The notes below the pieces were generated by a model, which made no database searches, had not been told where the DNA came from, and worked only from the letters and a program-made list of their open reading frames with translations. A program made the position numbers and the translations under genes. A DNA stretch of 33,050 nt from Pseudomonadota bacterium (lineage in GTDB: Bacteria > Pseudomonadota > Gammaproteobacteria > Burkholderiales > JABEVD01). How positions within the stretch are numbered: the stretch's first letter is position 1; the number at the start of each line of letters is the position of its first letter. The stretch covers positions 1 through 33,050 of the forward strand of contig JAJZQY010000015.1 in the NCBI GenBank assembly GCA_021806605.1, given 5' to 3'. Shown piece after piece: positions 9,596-19,177 of the stretch.

Positions 9596-9655
9596 ACGGG
9601 AATTCGCAAAACAAACCAGAAAACATATCTATTTGTTTATAAATAGAAACCGCCC

Positions 9656-10984
9656 ATGGAAAAATTCTGGAACGCCTGCCTCGAGCGATTCAAAAGCGAA
9701 TTGACCGCTCAGCAATTCAACACCTGGATAAAGCCGCTGCGGCTGGAACCGGCAGGGGACTCGTTCGCTCTCGTCACGCCCAGCCCTTTCGTCATGCTCT
9801 GGATCAAGGACCGCTTCCTGCCGAGGATCGAGGAAATGGCGGAAGAATTCTTCGGCAAGCCCGTCAATTTCGACCTGGTTTCCGCCGACAGCGCAGCGCC
9901 CGGTCAGAAGGCCCCCGCAGCTGCGCCGGCGGCGCAGGTCGCGAGCAAGCACACGCTTCGCGAACAGAGCCGGCTCAACAAGGCCTTCACCTTCGACAAC
10001 TTCGTAACCGGAAAGGCCAATCAGCTGGCCCGGGCCGCAGCCATCCAGATCGCCGAAAATCCGGGCACGGCCTACAACCCCCTCTTCATTTACGGCGGGG
10101 TCGGCCTGGGCAAAACGCACCTCATCCAGGCCATAGGCAACCTCGTGCACGACCGCCATCCCGAAGCGAAGATTCGCTACACCCACGCAGAGCAGTACGT
10201 CTCCGACGTGGTGAAGGCTTACCGACACAAGGCTTTCGACGACTTCAAGCAGTACTATCATTCCCTGGATCTGCTCCTCATCGACGACATCCAGTTCTTC
10301 AGCGGCAAGGCGCGGACCCAGGAGGAATTCTTCTACGCCTTCAACGCCCTGGTCGATTCCCACAAGCAGGTCATCATCACCTGCGACACCTACCCGAAGG
10401 AAATTTCGGGAGTGGAAGACCGGCTCATTTCCCGTTTCGGATGGGGGCTGACCGTGGCGGTCGAGCCGCCCGAGCTGGAAATGCGCGTCGCGATCCTGTT
10501 GAAGAAGGCCGAAATGGAAAACATGGCGCTCGACGAAAGCGTCGCGTTTTTCATCGCCAAGCATATCCGCTCCAATATCCGGGAGCTGGAAGGCGCATTG
10601 AAGCGCGTTTTCGCCTATTGCCGCTTCTCCGGCCACGCCGTCACGCTGGAACTGGCGAAGGAAGCGCTCAAGGATCTTCTCGCGGTGCAGAACAGGCAGG
10701 TTTCGATCGAAAATATCCAGAAGACCGTCGCGGATTACTATAAAATCAAGGTTGCGGAAATGTATTCGAAGAAGCGGACGCGCGTGCTGGCGAGGCCCAG
10801 GCAGATGGCGATGGCGCTGACCAAGGAACTGACTCAGCTCAGCCTGCCGGACATAGGCGACGCCTTCGGCGGGCGCGACCACACGACCGTGCTGCACGCC
10901 TGCCGCAAAATCGTCGAACTCAAGTCGACCAGCCCTGATATCGCGAGAGAATTCAACACACTGCTCCAAATTTTGAGAAACTAA
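9656..10984 (+). CDS. dnaA: Chromosomal replication initiator protein DnaA
   Basis: DnaA binds origin boxes and, in the ATP form, melts oriC and loads the helicase. The 442-residue protein has domain I ([20 protein letters not shown], about 4-23), a short linker rich in Ala/Pro/Gln (about 80-105), the AAA+ domain with Walker A GGVGLGKT at 147-154 and Walker [11 protein letters not shown] near 205-214, and the domain IV helix-turn-helix with the signature [14 protein letters not shown] starting near 406. Length is typical though the domain II linker is short. The SD is poor, and the ATG at 9656 matches the conserved N-terminus. dnaN follows 17 bases later. Confidence 0.98.
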   Translation: MEKFWNACLERFKSELTAQQFNTWIKPLRLEPAGDSFALVTPSPFVMLWIKDRFLPRIEEMAEEFFGKPVNFDLVSADSAAPGQKAPAAAPAAQVASKHTLREQSRLNKAFTFDNFVTGKANQLARAAAIQIAENPGTAYNPLFIYGGVGLGKTHLIQAIGNLVHDRHPEAKIRYTHAEQYVSDVVKAYRHKAFDDFKQYYHSLDLLLIDDIQFFSGKARTQEEFFYAFNALVDSHKQVIITCDTYPKEISGVEDRLISRFGWGLTVAVEPPELEMRVAILLKKAEMENMALDESVAFFIAKHIRSNIRELEGALKRVFAYCRFSGHAVTLELAKEALKDLLAVQNRQVSIENIQKTVADYYKIKVAEMYSKKRTRVLARPRQMAMALTKELTQLSLPDIGDAFGGRDHTTVLHACRKIVELKSTSPDIAREFNTLLQILRN

Positions 10985-11001
10985 TAACAGGTCAGGAAGC
11001 C

Positions 11002-12108
11002 ATGCTACTCATCAAAGCCAACCGGGATTTGCTGCTCAAACCTCTCCAGTCCGTCACGGGCGTGGTCGAAAGACGCCATACCCTGCCGATTCTTGCCAAC
11101 GTCCTGATCGAAAAGAGCGGCGGCTCGATTTCCTTCGCCGCCACGGACCTGGAAATCCAGATCACTTCGTCGACCCCCTGCGAGGACGAAGGCCAGAAGG
11201 TTTCGGTGACCGTCGGGGCCAAGAAGCTTCAGGACATCCTGCGCTCCCTGCCGGACAACGGCAACGTCTCCCTGGAAACGCAGGACAGCCGGCTCCAGGT
11301 CAAGGCCGGACACAGCCGCTTCAACCTGCAGACGCTGCCTGCGGAAGACTTTCCCAGGCTGGCCGAAGGAAACGCGCTGAACGGGAAGCTCGTCATCAAC
11401 CAGAAAATGCTGAAGGGACTGCTTTCCCTGGTGCAGTACGCCATGGCGCAACAGGATATCCGCTATTACCTGAACGGGCTGCTGCTCGTGATCGAGGGCA
11501 ACCTGCTCAAGGTCGTTGCCACGGACGGGCACCGCCTGGCCTTCGCCAGCAGCGCGCTCGACCGCCAATACGAAAAGCAGGAAGTGATCCTGCCGAGGAA
11601 GACCGTGATCGAGCTCACCAAGCTGCTTTCCGACAACGAAGATGCGCTCTCCCTCGAAATCCTGCAGAACCAGATCCGCTTCGAATTCTCCGGCGTGACC
11701 GTGATTTCCAAGCTGGTCGACGGGAAGTTCCCGGATTACACCAAAGTCATCCCGGCGAACTACCAGCAGACCGTGACCATGGGCAGAATTCCCCTGCTTC
11801 AGGCGCTGCAGCGCGCGGCGATCCTCTCCAACGAGAAGATACGCGGCGTCAGGCTCGTCATCACCGAAGGGAACCTGCGCATCATCTGCACCAACACCGA
11901 GCAGGAAGAAGCGCAGGAGGAATTCGAGATCGAATACGGCGGCAGCCCGCTCGATATCGGCTTCAACATCAGCTATCTGCTCGACGTGCTGACCAACCTC
12001 GCCGAAGAATCCGTGAATTGCGCCTTCGGGGACTCGAACAGCAGCGTGCTCATTTCCATACCCGGAAGGGATGACTTCAAGTATGTCGTCATGCCGATGC
12101 GGATTTAA
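11002..12108 (+). CDS. dnaN: DNA polymerase III sliding clamp (beta subunit)
   Basis: DnaN forms the ring-shaped dimer that tethers DNA polymerase III and other enzymes to DNA. The 368-residue protein shows the three repeated clamp folds and family blocks such as VERRHTLPILANVLIE near residues 21-36, ATDGHRLAF in the middle, and the C-terminal YVVMPMRI end with the MPMR motif that lines the partner-binding pocket. SD AGGAAG lies just before the ATG. It sits between dnaA and gyrB; recF is missing between dnaN and gyrB, as is common in betaproteobacteria. Confidence 0.98.
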   Translation: MLLIKANRDLLLKPLQSVTGVVERRHTLPILANVLIEKSGGSISFAATDLEIQITSSTPCEDEGQKVSVTVGAKKLQDILRSLPDNGNVSLETQDSRLQVKAGHSRFNLQTLPAEDFPRLAEGNALNGKLVINQKMLKGLLSLVQYAMAQQDIRYYLNGLLLVIEGNLLKVVATDGHRLAFASSALDRQYEKQEVILPRKTVIELTKLLSDNEDALSLEILQNQIRFEFSGVTVISKLVDGKFPDYTKVIPANYQQTVTMGRIPLLQALQRAAILSNEKIRGVRLVITEGNLRIICTNTEQEEAQEEFEIEYGGSPLDIGFNISYLLDVLTNLAEESVNCAFGDSNSSVLISIPGRDDFKYVVMPMRI

Positions 12109-14511
<2,403 letters not shown>

Positions 14512-14725
14512 GGTTGACCGGCACCAACACCACAGGCGTTATTCGCTGCGATCAGCCGCGCGTACTTGATTTGTCCGCCCGCCATGCCCGCAAGGTGGAT
14601 ACCCTGCCGGCGCCCGTCTCATGGACGAGGTGCTGGCCAGAGTCGCTACGCTCTTCGAATAGGCGTGCAGCTTGAAGGGTAGCGCAGGGGAACGCGGCGA
14701 CACGGACGACCCTCCAAAGCTCGGG
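14512..14725. other. Gene-free stretch between gyrB and hicB with only a short vestigial frame
   Basis: No gene with a start is recognisable. A plus-strand frame without a start codon reads CPQGGYPAGARLMDEVLARV and a few more residues to a TAG at about 14661; it looks like the C-terminus of a lost protein, but I cannot name it. No rho-independent terminator with a T run was seen after gyrB. The stretch is probably the left edge of the accessory block. Confidence 0.35.
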
Positions 14726-14938
14726 TTATGCCGCAACTTCAATGTATTCGACCTGGCTTGTGGGTAAAGGCACAGCCACGCCATCTTCACGAAGGCCGTC
14801 GATATGGAAAGCGATGGCTTCACGAATTTCGCGCTCCGCTTCTTCCAGGGTTGCCCCGGTAGCCACGCAGCCTGGAAGGTCAGGCACATAAGCAGAAAAG
14901 TTGTTTTGAGTATTTTCGATGACAATGGCGTATCGCAT
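14726..14938 (-). CDS. hicB: HicB-family antitoxin
   Basis: This is a 70-residue protein with the HicB partial RNase-H-like fold: an N-terminal YAIVIENTQNNFSAYVPDLP, then GCVATGATLEEAEREIREAI and a final strand. HicB binds and blocks the HicA mRNA interferase. The protein stops soon after this fold and lacks the C-terminal helix-turn-helix or ribbon-helix-helix found in longer HicB proteins, so it may not repress its own promoter by itself. It begins 7 bases after hicA with a strong ribosome site (AGGAG), favouring excess antitoxin. Neighbouring sequence marks it as an accessory gene. Confidence 0.88.
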   Translation of the reverse strand: MRYAIVIENTQNNFSAYVPDLPGCVATGATLEEAEREIREAIAFHIDGLREDGVAVPLPTSQVEYIEVAA

Positions 14939-14945
14939 ATGGCTC

Positions 14946-15131
14946 CTATTTGAGACGTGCTTGTTTCAGGATGCTGTTCAATGTGCCGGGAGCAATCTCA
15001 TCGCTGGGTTTTCCGGCAACGGTAACGCGGCCCGGTTTTTCCTGGTGCTTGAATTGACGATGGCTGCCGCGCGTAGCGACAAGATACCAGCCGTCATTCT
15101 GTAGCAGCACCAATATCTCATTGACTTTCAT
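14946..15131 (-). CDS. hicA: HicA-family mRNA interferase toxin
   Basis: This is a 61-residue double-stranded-RNA-binding-fold toxin that cleaves mRNA when free of HicB. It reads MKVNEILVLLQNDGWYLVAT and then RGSHRQFKH, where His24 in GSHRQF is the conserved catalytic histidine, followed by the VTVAGKPSDEIAPGTLNSI block typical of the family. I use the ATG at 15131; an upstream in-frame start at 15182 would fall within the attC-like element and before the promoter. The start has no Shine-Dalgarno and lies only 6 bases after a -10 box, so its message may be leaderless. It precedes hicB by 7 bases. Confidence 0.9.
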   Translation of the reverse strand: MKVNEILVLLQNDGWYLVATRGSHRQFKHQEKPGRVTVAGKPSDEIAPGTLNSILKQARLK

Positions 15132-15137
15132 GCGTAA

Positions 15138-15166
15138 AGAATACTTCGCAGGTTGCCGGAAGTCAA
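15138..15166 (-). promoter_or_regulatory. Promoter of hicA-hicB
   Basis: On the minus strand TTGACT (15166-15161, 5/6) is followed after 17 bases by TATTCT (15143-15138, 4/6). The hicA ATG starts 6 bases beyond the -10, which places the expected transcription start at or next to the A of ATG. Having its own promoter fits a toxin-antitoxin unit that moves as a cassette. Confidence 0.55.
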
Positions 15167-15176
15167 AGGCGAAGCA

Positions 15177-15241
15177 GCCCAACGTAGAAGTGAGTGGCCT
15201 CGCGCGGCTTTATGCGCTGGCACGGTTGAGCAGGGTTAGGG
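15177..15241 (-). repeat. attC: attC-like integron recombination site
   Basis: On the minus strand a 65-base segment begins CCCTAAC (R''-like, consensus RYYYAAC with the first base off) and ends GTTGGGC (an exact GTTRRRY core). The ends pair with one wobble. Inside, GTGCC pairs with GGCCAC leaving one unpaired base, and GCGC pairs with GCGC around an 8-base loop, so it folds as an imperfect hairpin with an extrahelical base, as attC sites do. The TAA stop of the upstream NERD remnant lies within the CCTAAC box, a usual arrangement in gene cassettes. No integrase is in the window. Confidence 0.5.
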
Positions 15242-15589
15242 GTGCGGCTCAAACTTTGCAACATAGCGACACCCCGGATATTTAGTGCAACCGAAAAACT
15301 GCGGCCCCGCATTTGCACCGGACTTGGCAGTACGAAGAACGAGAGGACTGCCACACTTCGGACAAGTGGTTGTGCTTGAATATCGTTCCTTGAGAGAAGC
15401 AACATGCTGTCGGCGTGTAGCCCAACTCTTGGGAAGCATGCCGTCTTTTAGCGCCGTGGCAATTTCATGAACTTCTTGGTCGGTGAATAGCGCGGTCGTG
15501 AAACTCTTGATGTATGAGGTATAGCCGCTTGCCATTACATTCGGCGGAAGCGTTGTCTTGAACTCGCAATCGCCCCAAAACATGACCAA
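15236..15589 (-). pseudogene. Truncated NERD-domain protein with C-terminal topoisomerase-type zinc ribbon
   Basis: The frame reads FWGDCEFKTTLPPNVMASGY, which matches the C-terminal half of the nuclease-related NERD domain, and ends in a zinc ribbon of the topoisomerase C4 type: CPKCGSPLVLR, then FFGCTKYPGC (four cysteines). The NERD-like frame stays open upstream of the first usable start (TTG 15589, ATG 15583) and reads FSGIDHSKFHS, up to about position 15630, where it meets the stop of the AlbA-like gene. The N-terminal half with the PD-(D/E)XK-type core is missing. It is therefore a remnant, though a 115-117 residue product could still be made. The stop codon lies in the attC-like element. 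Confidence 0.75.
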
Positions 15590-15637
15590 CGAGTGGAACT
15601 TGCTGTGGTCAATGCCGGAAAATTCAGATAGCCCTCA

Positions 15638-17023
15638 TCATTTCGGCACGAGTCGCCATGCCGCTTTTTTGCCCTTAAGTTCAGGGATCATTTCAATATG
15701 TCCCGCATCCTTTAGCTTGTAGAACTCTGCCTTAACAGCATTTTCGCTCTTGATGCCCGTAATGTCCCTCGCTTGGCGGTTCGTTATAGTATTCTGCTTG
15801 CGTAAGAACTCCATAATCGCCTCTTGAGGGGTCGCGAGTGGAGCATGAGGAATGAGTACTCGTACGTAATTTCCTTCATCGTTGATGTCGGGAGTCCGCA
15901 GCCGCCACTCCTTCATTTTTTGAAAAGCCGTATTTAGCCCCTCACCAATATCCTTGTTCGGTGGGTTCTTGTAGCGGGAAAGCATTCCAACAATCCGCGG
16001 GTTTCGTGCATAGCGTACGTCGAGAATGTTGTCTCGATTGACGAAAGCTGGAAGACGCCCTGGACTAAGGACCTCAATCCGATTGTCGAATACTAATATC
16101 TGTACATCATCCGACATCGAATAGTCTCGGTGAATGATGGCGTTGACGACAATCTCCCACAATGTTTCTGGTGGGTAGGCCATAGCCTTCGGACCGTCAG
16201 AGGTCCAGACGTTTATTGACGACATGATCTGAGTCACTCGTTCAACGGTCTTATGGATAAGTGGATATAGTGGGCCTTCAACCAGCTCAATGGGGCCTAG
16301 ATGATCTCGCTCGGGATCATCCTCCTTTGTTTCATAGCGGACAATTTTGACCGAACATTTCTTCGGCATAAGGCTGCTTGGTTCTTTCGAGAAGAGCAAT
16401 ACACCGGCGACCTTGGGCTTGAAGGTCTTTCTGTCGACCAGATTCTTGTTGATCGAAAGTTCAAGAGGGTCTGTCGCGGGGGAATAGCCTGCAAGAAACT
16501 CCGATATCCAAGGTGAATCGACAACATCCTCGGCGATGGCGTTATCAAGCGAATAGTCCTCGTATGAAACCGCACCTTTAGCAAACGACAAAGCCGTGAT
16601 ACGTGCAGGATCGTTTACGGGAAGCGACTGCGCGCCCTTTCGCTCGTAGACAGTCCCATCCGAGGTCTTGTGAACCGATTGGCTCTTCTCAATCTGGATC
16701 CGCAAAACATAATGCGGCTTTCCTTCCGCCTTGAGAAAGGTGATGTCCATTGGAAGCGCTGGTTGGACCTCAGTTAGCGCCTGAATATGCTGGTTGTAGT
16801 CCTCAATGCTCTTGGCGCCGCTCCATCTCTTCGCTGGGTCAGGCTCGTCCTTATCATCGACTATTCCAACGTACGCTTCCCCTCCATCTGCGTTTGCGAA
16901 TGCGACAGCAATCTTTTGCAGCTTTGCGCCTTTGATTTCTGCGGCTTTTCGATCAAAGAAGTGATCCTCTGTCTTCGAGGCCAGAAGGATTGCGTCGTCA
17001 GCAGATATGGTCTTGGTTTCCAT
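15638..17023 (-). CDS. Schlafen-AlbA-like, GHKL-type ATP-binding protein with winged helix
   Basis: A 461-residue cytosolic protein. The N-terminal part (about 15-140) matches the AlbA_2/Schlafen-type fold: TEDHFFDRKAAEI, FANADGGEAYVGIVDDKDEP and the VYERKGAQSLPV end. The C-terminal half (about 280-370) resembles the HATPase_c_4 fold: ETLWEIVVNAIIHRDYS, NRIEVLSPGRLP, IGEGLNTAFQKM. Residues about 395-461 look like a winged helix. Proteins of this plan are usually annotated as ATP-binding or transcriptional regulators of unknown target, and some sit in defence islands. Codon use is visibly less GC-biased than in neighbours, suggesting transfer. It begins at an ATG with a GAGA ribosome site and ends against the NERD remnant. 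Its biochemical role is not known. Confidence 0.8.
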   Translation of the reverse strand: METKTISADDAILLASKTEDHFFDRKAAEIKGAKLQKIAVAFANADGGEAYVGIVDDKDEPDPAKRWSGAKSIEDYNQHIQALTEVQPALPMDITFLKAEGKPHYVLRIQIEKSQSVHKTSDGTVYERKGAQSLPVNDPARITALSFAKGAVSYEDYSLDNAIAEDVVDSPWISEFLAGYSPATDPLELSINKNLVDRKTFKPKVAGVLLFSKEPSSLMPKKCSVKIVRYETKEDDPERDHLGPIELVEGPLYPLIHKTVERVTQIMSSINVWTSDGPKAMAYPPETLWEIVVNAIIHRDYSMSDDVQILVFDNRIEVLSPGRLPAFVNRDNILDVRYARNPRIVGMLSRYKNPPNKDIGEGLNTAFQKMKEWRLRTPDINDEGNYVRVLIPHAPLATPQEAIMEFLRKQNTITNRQARDITGIKSENAVKAEFYKLKDAGHIEMIPELKGKKAAWRLVPK

Positions 17024-17382
17024 CTGATGTCTCGATGAAGAGGCCTAACTTAACCTACGCACCCTAACAGGTGCGATAAAAGGCGTCATTTCGGGTATTT
17101 GATCTTGAATTTTTGTCATATCCTATTGATTTCATGCGCACAGATGATTTCACGGCCCCCGAAAACCTCCGGAAATGCGTCGCAATGTCCGGATCGCGAC
17201 AATTGAGCCATCATATTCCCCTGACATCACAAAATCAACGCTGATTCAAATGGTTGGAATCGATCTAAAAACATTCCGGCATCGATGCGCCTTCACTGGC
17301 TGCCCCGCTGCTCCGCAAATTCGGCATGGCGCCCTGACTGCCGACAGCGCTATAGTGAAAGCTTTCGAATTCGGGAAAGCGG
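17024..17382. other. Gene-free region between divergent AlbA-like gene and ABC transporter
   Basis: This 359-base gap lies between two divergent genes and should hold both promoters. I see no gene with a plausible product. It contains an inverted repeat at 17058-17075, a 10-base palindrome GCATCGATGC at 17279-17288, and a -10-like TATAGT at 17351-17356 before the transporter, without a good -35. The left half has the AT-richer composition of the accessory block and the right half the GC-richer host style, so the boundary of the acquired segment may lie here. Confidence 0.4.
17058..17075. repeat. Perfect inverted repeat upstream of AlbA-like gene
   Basis: CGCACC (17058-17063) and GGTGCG (17070-17075) are exact reverse complements around the 6-base loop CTAACA, 35-52 bases before the AlbA-like start. 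It could be an operator for a regulator, possibly the gene's own winged helix, or a small leader hairpin. There is no T run, so a terminator is unlikely. Confidence 0.4.
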
Positions 17383-19071
17383 ATGAAGATTGCGGACAGC
17401 CAGGTGATGAAGCAGTTCTGGGCCATCGCCTCGCCCTACTGGCTCGGGGGGGAAAAATGGAAGGCCTGGGGCCTGACCGCGCTGCTGGTGATCCTCCTCC
17501 TCGCCCAGACGCGGTTCGCGGTGATGCTGAACCAGCAGGCGGGCGAATTCACCTCGGCGCTCGCCGCGCACGAAAAGGAGCGCTTCTGGCGGGCCATCGA
17601 ATATTCGGTCGGGCTCCTCGCAGTCACCGTTCCGGCCTATGCCCTTTATTTCTACATGCGGGACACGCTGGGCATCCATTGGCGGAGGTGGCTGACGAAC
17701 CGCTTCCTCGACCGCTATTTCAGCAACAGGCAATTCTACGACCTGAATTCGAGCCGGGAGATCGACAACCCGGACCAGCGCATCGTCGAGGACATCGACG
17801 CCTTCACCCAGCGCTCGCTGTACTTCCTGGGGATACTGACGGGATCGGTTCTGGACCTGGTCGCCTTCAGCGCCGTATTGTGGTCGATATCGAGGGCGCT
17901 CGTCTATTTCCTACTCGTCTATTCGATAACCGGGACGCTGATCACGCTGTTCTTTTTCGGGCGGGTGCTGATCGGCCTCAATTTCCAGCAGCTGAAGAAG
18001 GAGGCCGATTTCCGCTTCAGCATGGTCAGGGTAAGGGAAAACGCCGAGTCGATCGCCTTCTACGAAGGGGAGGCGCAGGAGGCGCTCCAGGTGAAAGGGC
18101 GATTTTCCGCGGCATACGGCAATTTCATGAGGCTCATCAAGCGCCAGTTCTTCCTGAACCTCTTCCAGTACGCCTTCACCATGCTGAACATCGTCCTCCC
18201 GACGGCCATCCTCGCGCCCAAGGTGCTGTCGGGGGAGCTCGAAATCGGCAGCGCAGTCCAGGCAACCGGCGCGTTTTCCGCGGTTCTCGGCGCGGTGTCC
18301 CTGATCGTCGAGCACTTCGAGGGGCTGAGCAGGTTCTCCGCAGGCATCGCCCGCCTGAGCAGCTTCTCGGATGTCCTCGACAGGCCGCGGGATGCCAGGG
18401 CTGAAGGCTCCATCGTTGCGGTTCGGGACTCCCGCCTCGCGATCGAGCGCATGACGCTGCTGACGCCCAATCATGAAAGAATCCTGATCAGGGATCTTAC
18501 GCTTGCGGTCGATCCCGGAAAAAGCCTGCTGATCGTGGGCGAGAGCGGAAGCGGCAAAAGCTCGCTGCTGCGCGCCATCGCCGGACTCTGGCATTCCGGA
18601 AGCGGAAGGATATTCAGGCCCGAGGAGACGCTGTTCGTTCCGCAGCAGCCCTACATGATACTCGGCACGCTGCGCAGCCAGCTCCTCTATCCCGACGCGG
18701 ACAAGACGGTTCAGGACGAGCATCTGCTGCACATGCTGGACAGGTTGAACCTGCCCGATCTTGCGGAAAGATCGGGAGGGCTCGATGCGGAAGCGGACTG
18801 GGAAAAGATCCTTTCGGTCGGCGAGCAGCAGCGCCTCGCGATCGCCCGCGTTCTCGTCACGAAGCCGCGCTACGCGATGCTGGACGAAGCGACGAGCGCC
18901 CTGGATTCAGCCAACGAGGCGCACCTCTACAGTCTTCTGGCCGAAACGGAAACGACCCTGGTCAGCGTCGGGCACCGACCCTCCATCCTGAAGTATCATG
19001 AGCAGGTTCTGGAGCTCAGGGGAGAGGGGGAATGGAAGCTCCACCCAGCGCAAGGCTACCGCTTCGGCTGA
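17383..19071 (+). CDS. ABC transporter with fused membrane and ATPase domains, SbmA/BacA-YddA type
   Basis: A 562-residue protein joining a membrane domain and an ATPase. The N-terminal half has about six hydrophobic segments and the SbmA/BacA/YddA block with FYMRDTLGIHWRRWLTNRFL, FYDLNSSREIDNPDQRI and EDIDAFTQRSL. The ATPase half has Walker A GESGSGKSS at about 386-394, signature VGEQQRLAIAR near 478-488, and Walker B YAMLDEATSALD near 497-508. Relatives include YddA and Rv1819c, which move peptides, vitamin B12 or hydrophobic compounds; the substrate here cannot be told. SD-like GGGAAAG precedes the ATG. It stands alone on the plus strand and converges on the YeiH gene. Confidence 0.9.
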   Translation: MKIADSQVMKQFWAIASPYWLGGEKWKAWGLTALLVILLLAQTRFAVMLNQQAGEFTSALAAHEKERFWRAIEYSVGLLAVTVPAYALYFYMRDTLGIHWRRWLTNRFLDRYFSNRQFYDLNSSREIDNPDQRIVEDIDAFTQRSLYFLGILTGSVLDLVAFSAVLWSISRALVYFLLVYSITGTLITLFFFGRVLIGLNFQQLKKEADFRFSMVRVRENAESIAFYEGEAQEALQVKGRFSAAYGNFMRLIKRQFFLNLFQYAFTMLNIVLPTAILAPKVLSGELEIGSAVQATGAFSAVLGAVSLIVEHFEGLSRFSAGIARLSSFSDVLDRPRDARAEGSIVAVRDSRLAIERMTLLTPNHERILIRDLTLAVDPGKSLLIVGESGSGKSSLLRAIAGLWHSGSGRIFRPEETLFVPQQPYMILGTLRSQLLYPDADKTVQDEHLLHMLDRLNLPDLAERSGGLDAEADWEKILSVGEQQRLAIARVLVTKPRYAMLDEATSALDSANEAHLYSLLAETETTLVSVGHRPSILKYHEQVLELRGEGEWKLHPAQGYRFG

Positions 19072-19124
19072 ACATGCAACTATGGAGCAGATCTTCTGGG
19101 ATTCTCGGGCAGACTGGTCATGCG

Positions 19125-19170
19125 GCGGGGACGAGTTGCCCCGCTACGGGGAATATCCGGACTGACCGGA
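19125..19170. terminator. Two GC hairpins between convergent genes
   Basis: GCGGGG (19125-19130) pairs with CCCCGC (19139-19144) around an 8-base loop, and TCCGG (19156-19160) pairs with CCGGA (19166-19170) around 5 bases. Both fall in the 106-base gap where the ABC transporter and YeiH genes converge, so they may end transcription in both directions, but neither is followed by a T run on either strand. Confidence 0.35.
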
Positions 19171-19177
19171 GCCTGTC

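Larger units (their letters stand above)
9477..9655. other. Divergent rpmH-dnaA intergenic region, candidate part of oriC
   Basis: A 179-base gap separates the divergent operons and marks the switch of leading-strand gene direction. It is clearly more AT-rich than its surroundings, with a T/C tract at about 9536-9550 and an A/T stretch (TATTTGTTTATAAATAG) just before dnaA. It contains one perfect DnaA box. Many bacteria place oriC here or in the flanking gaps, but a full origin normally has several boxes, and I found only one. Confidence 0.45.

Noticed and set aside
9629..10969. 446-residue open frame antisense to dnaA
   Set aside because: It lies completely opposite dnaA in register with its codons, has no recognisable domain, and such long antisense frames are common where coding is GC-rich.
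14640..14728. Second attC after hicB
   Set aside because: The hicB stop lies in GCATAAC, which resembles an R'' box, but I found no matching GTTRRRY partner or hairpin within the next 150 bases.
15132..15182. Longer hicA starting at 15182
   Set aside because: The added 17 residues are not conserved in HicA and would be encoded across the promoter and the end of the attC-like element.
16252..16260. DnaA-box-like TATGGATAA
   Set aside because: It differs by one base from the consensus and lies alone inside the AlbA-like coding sequence.
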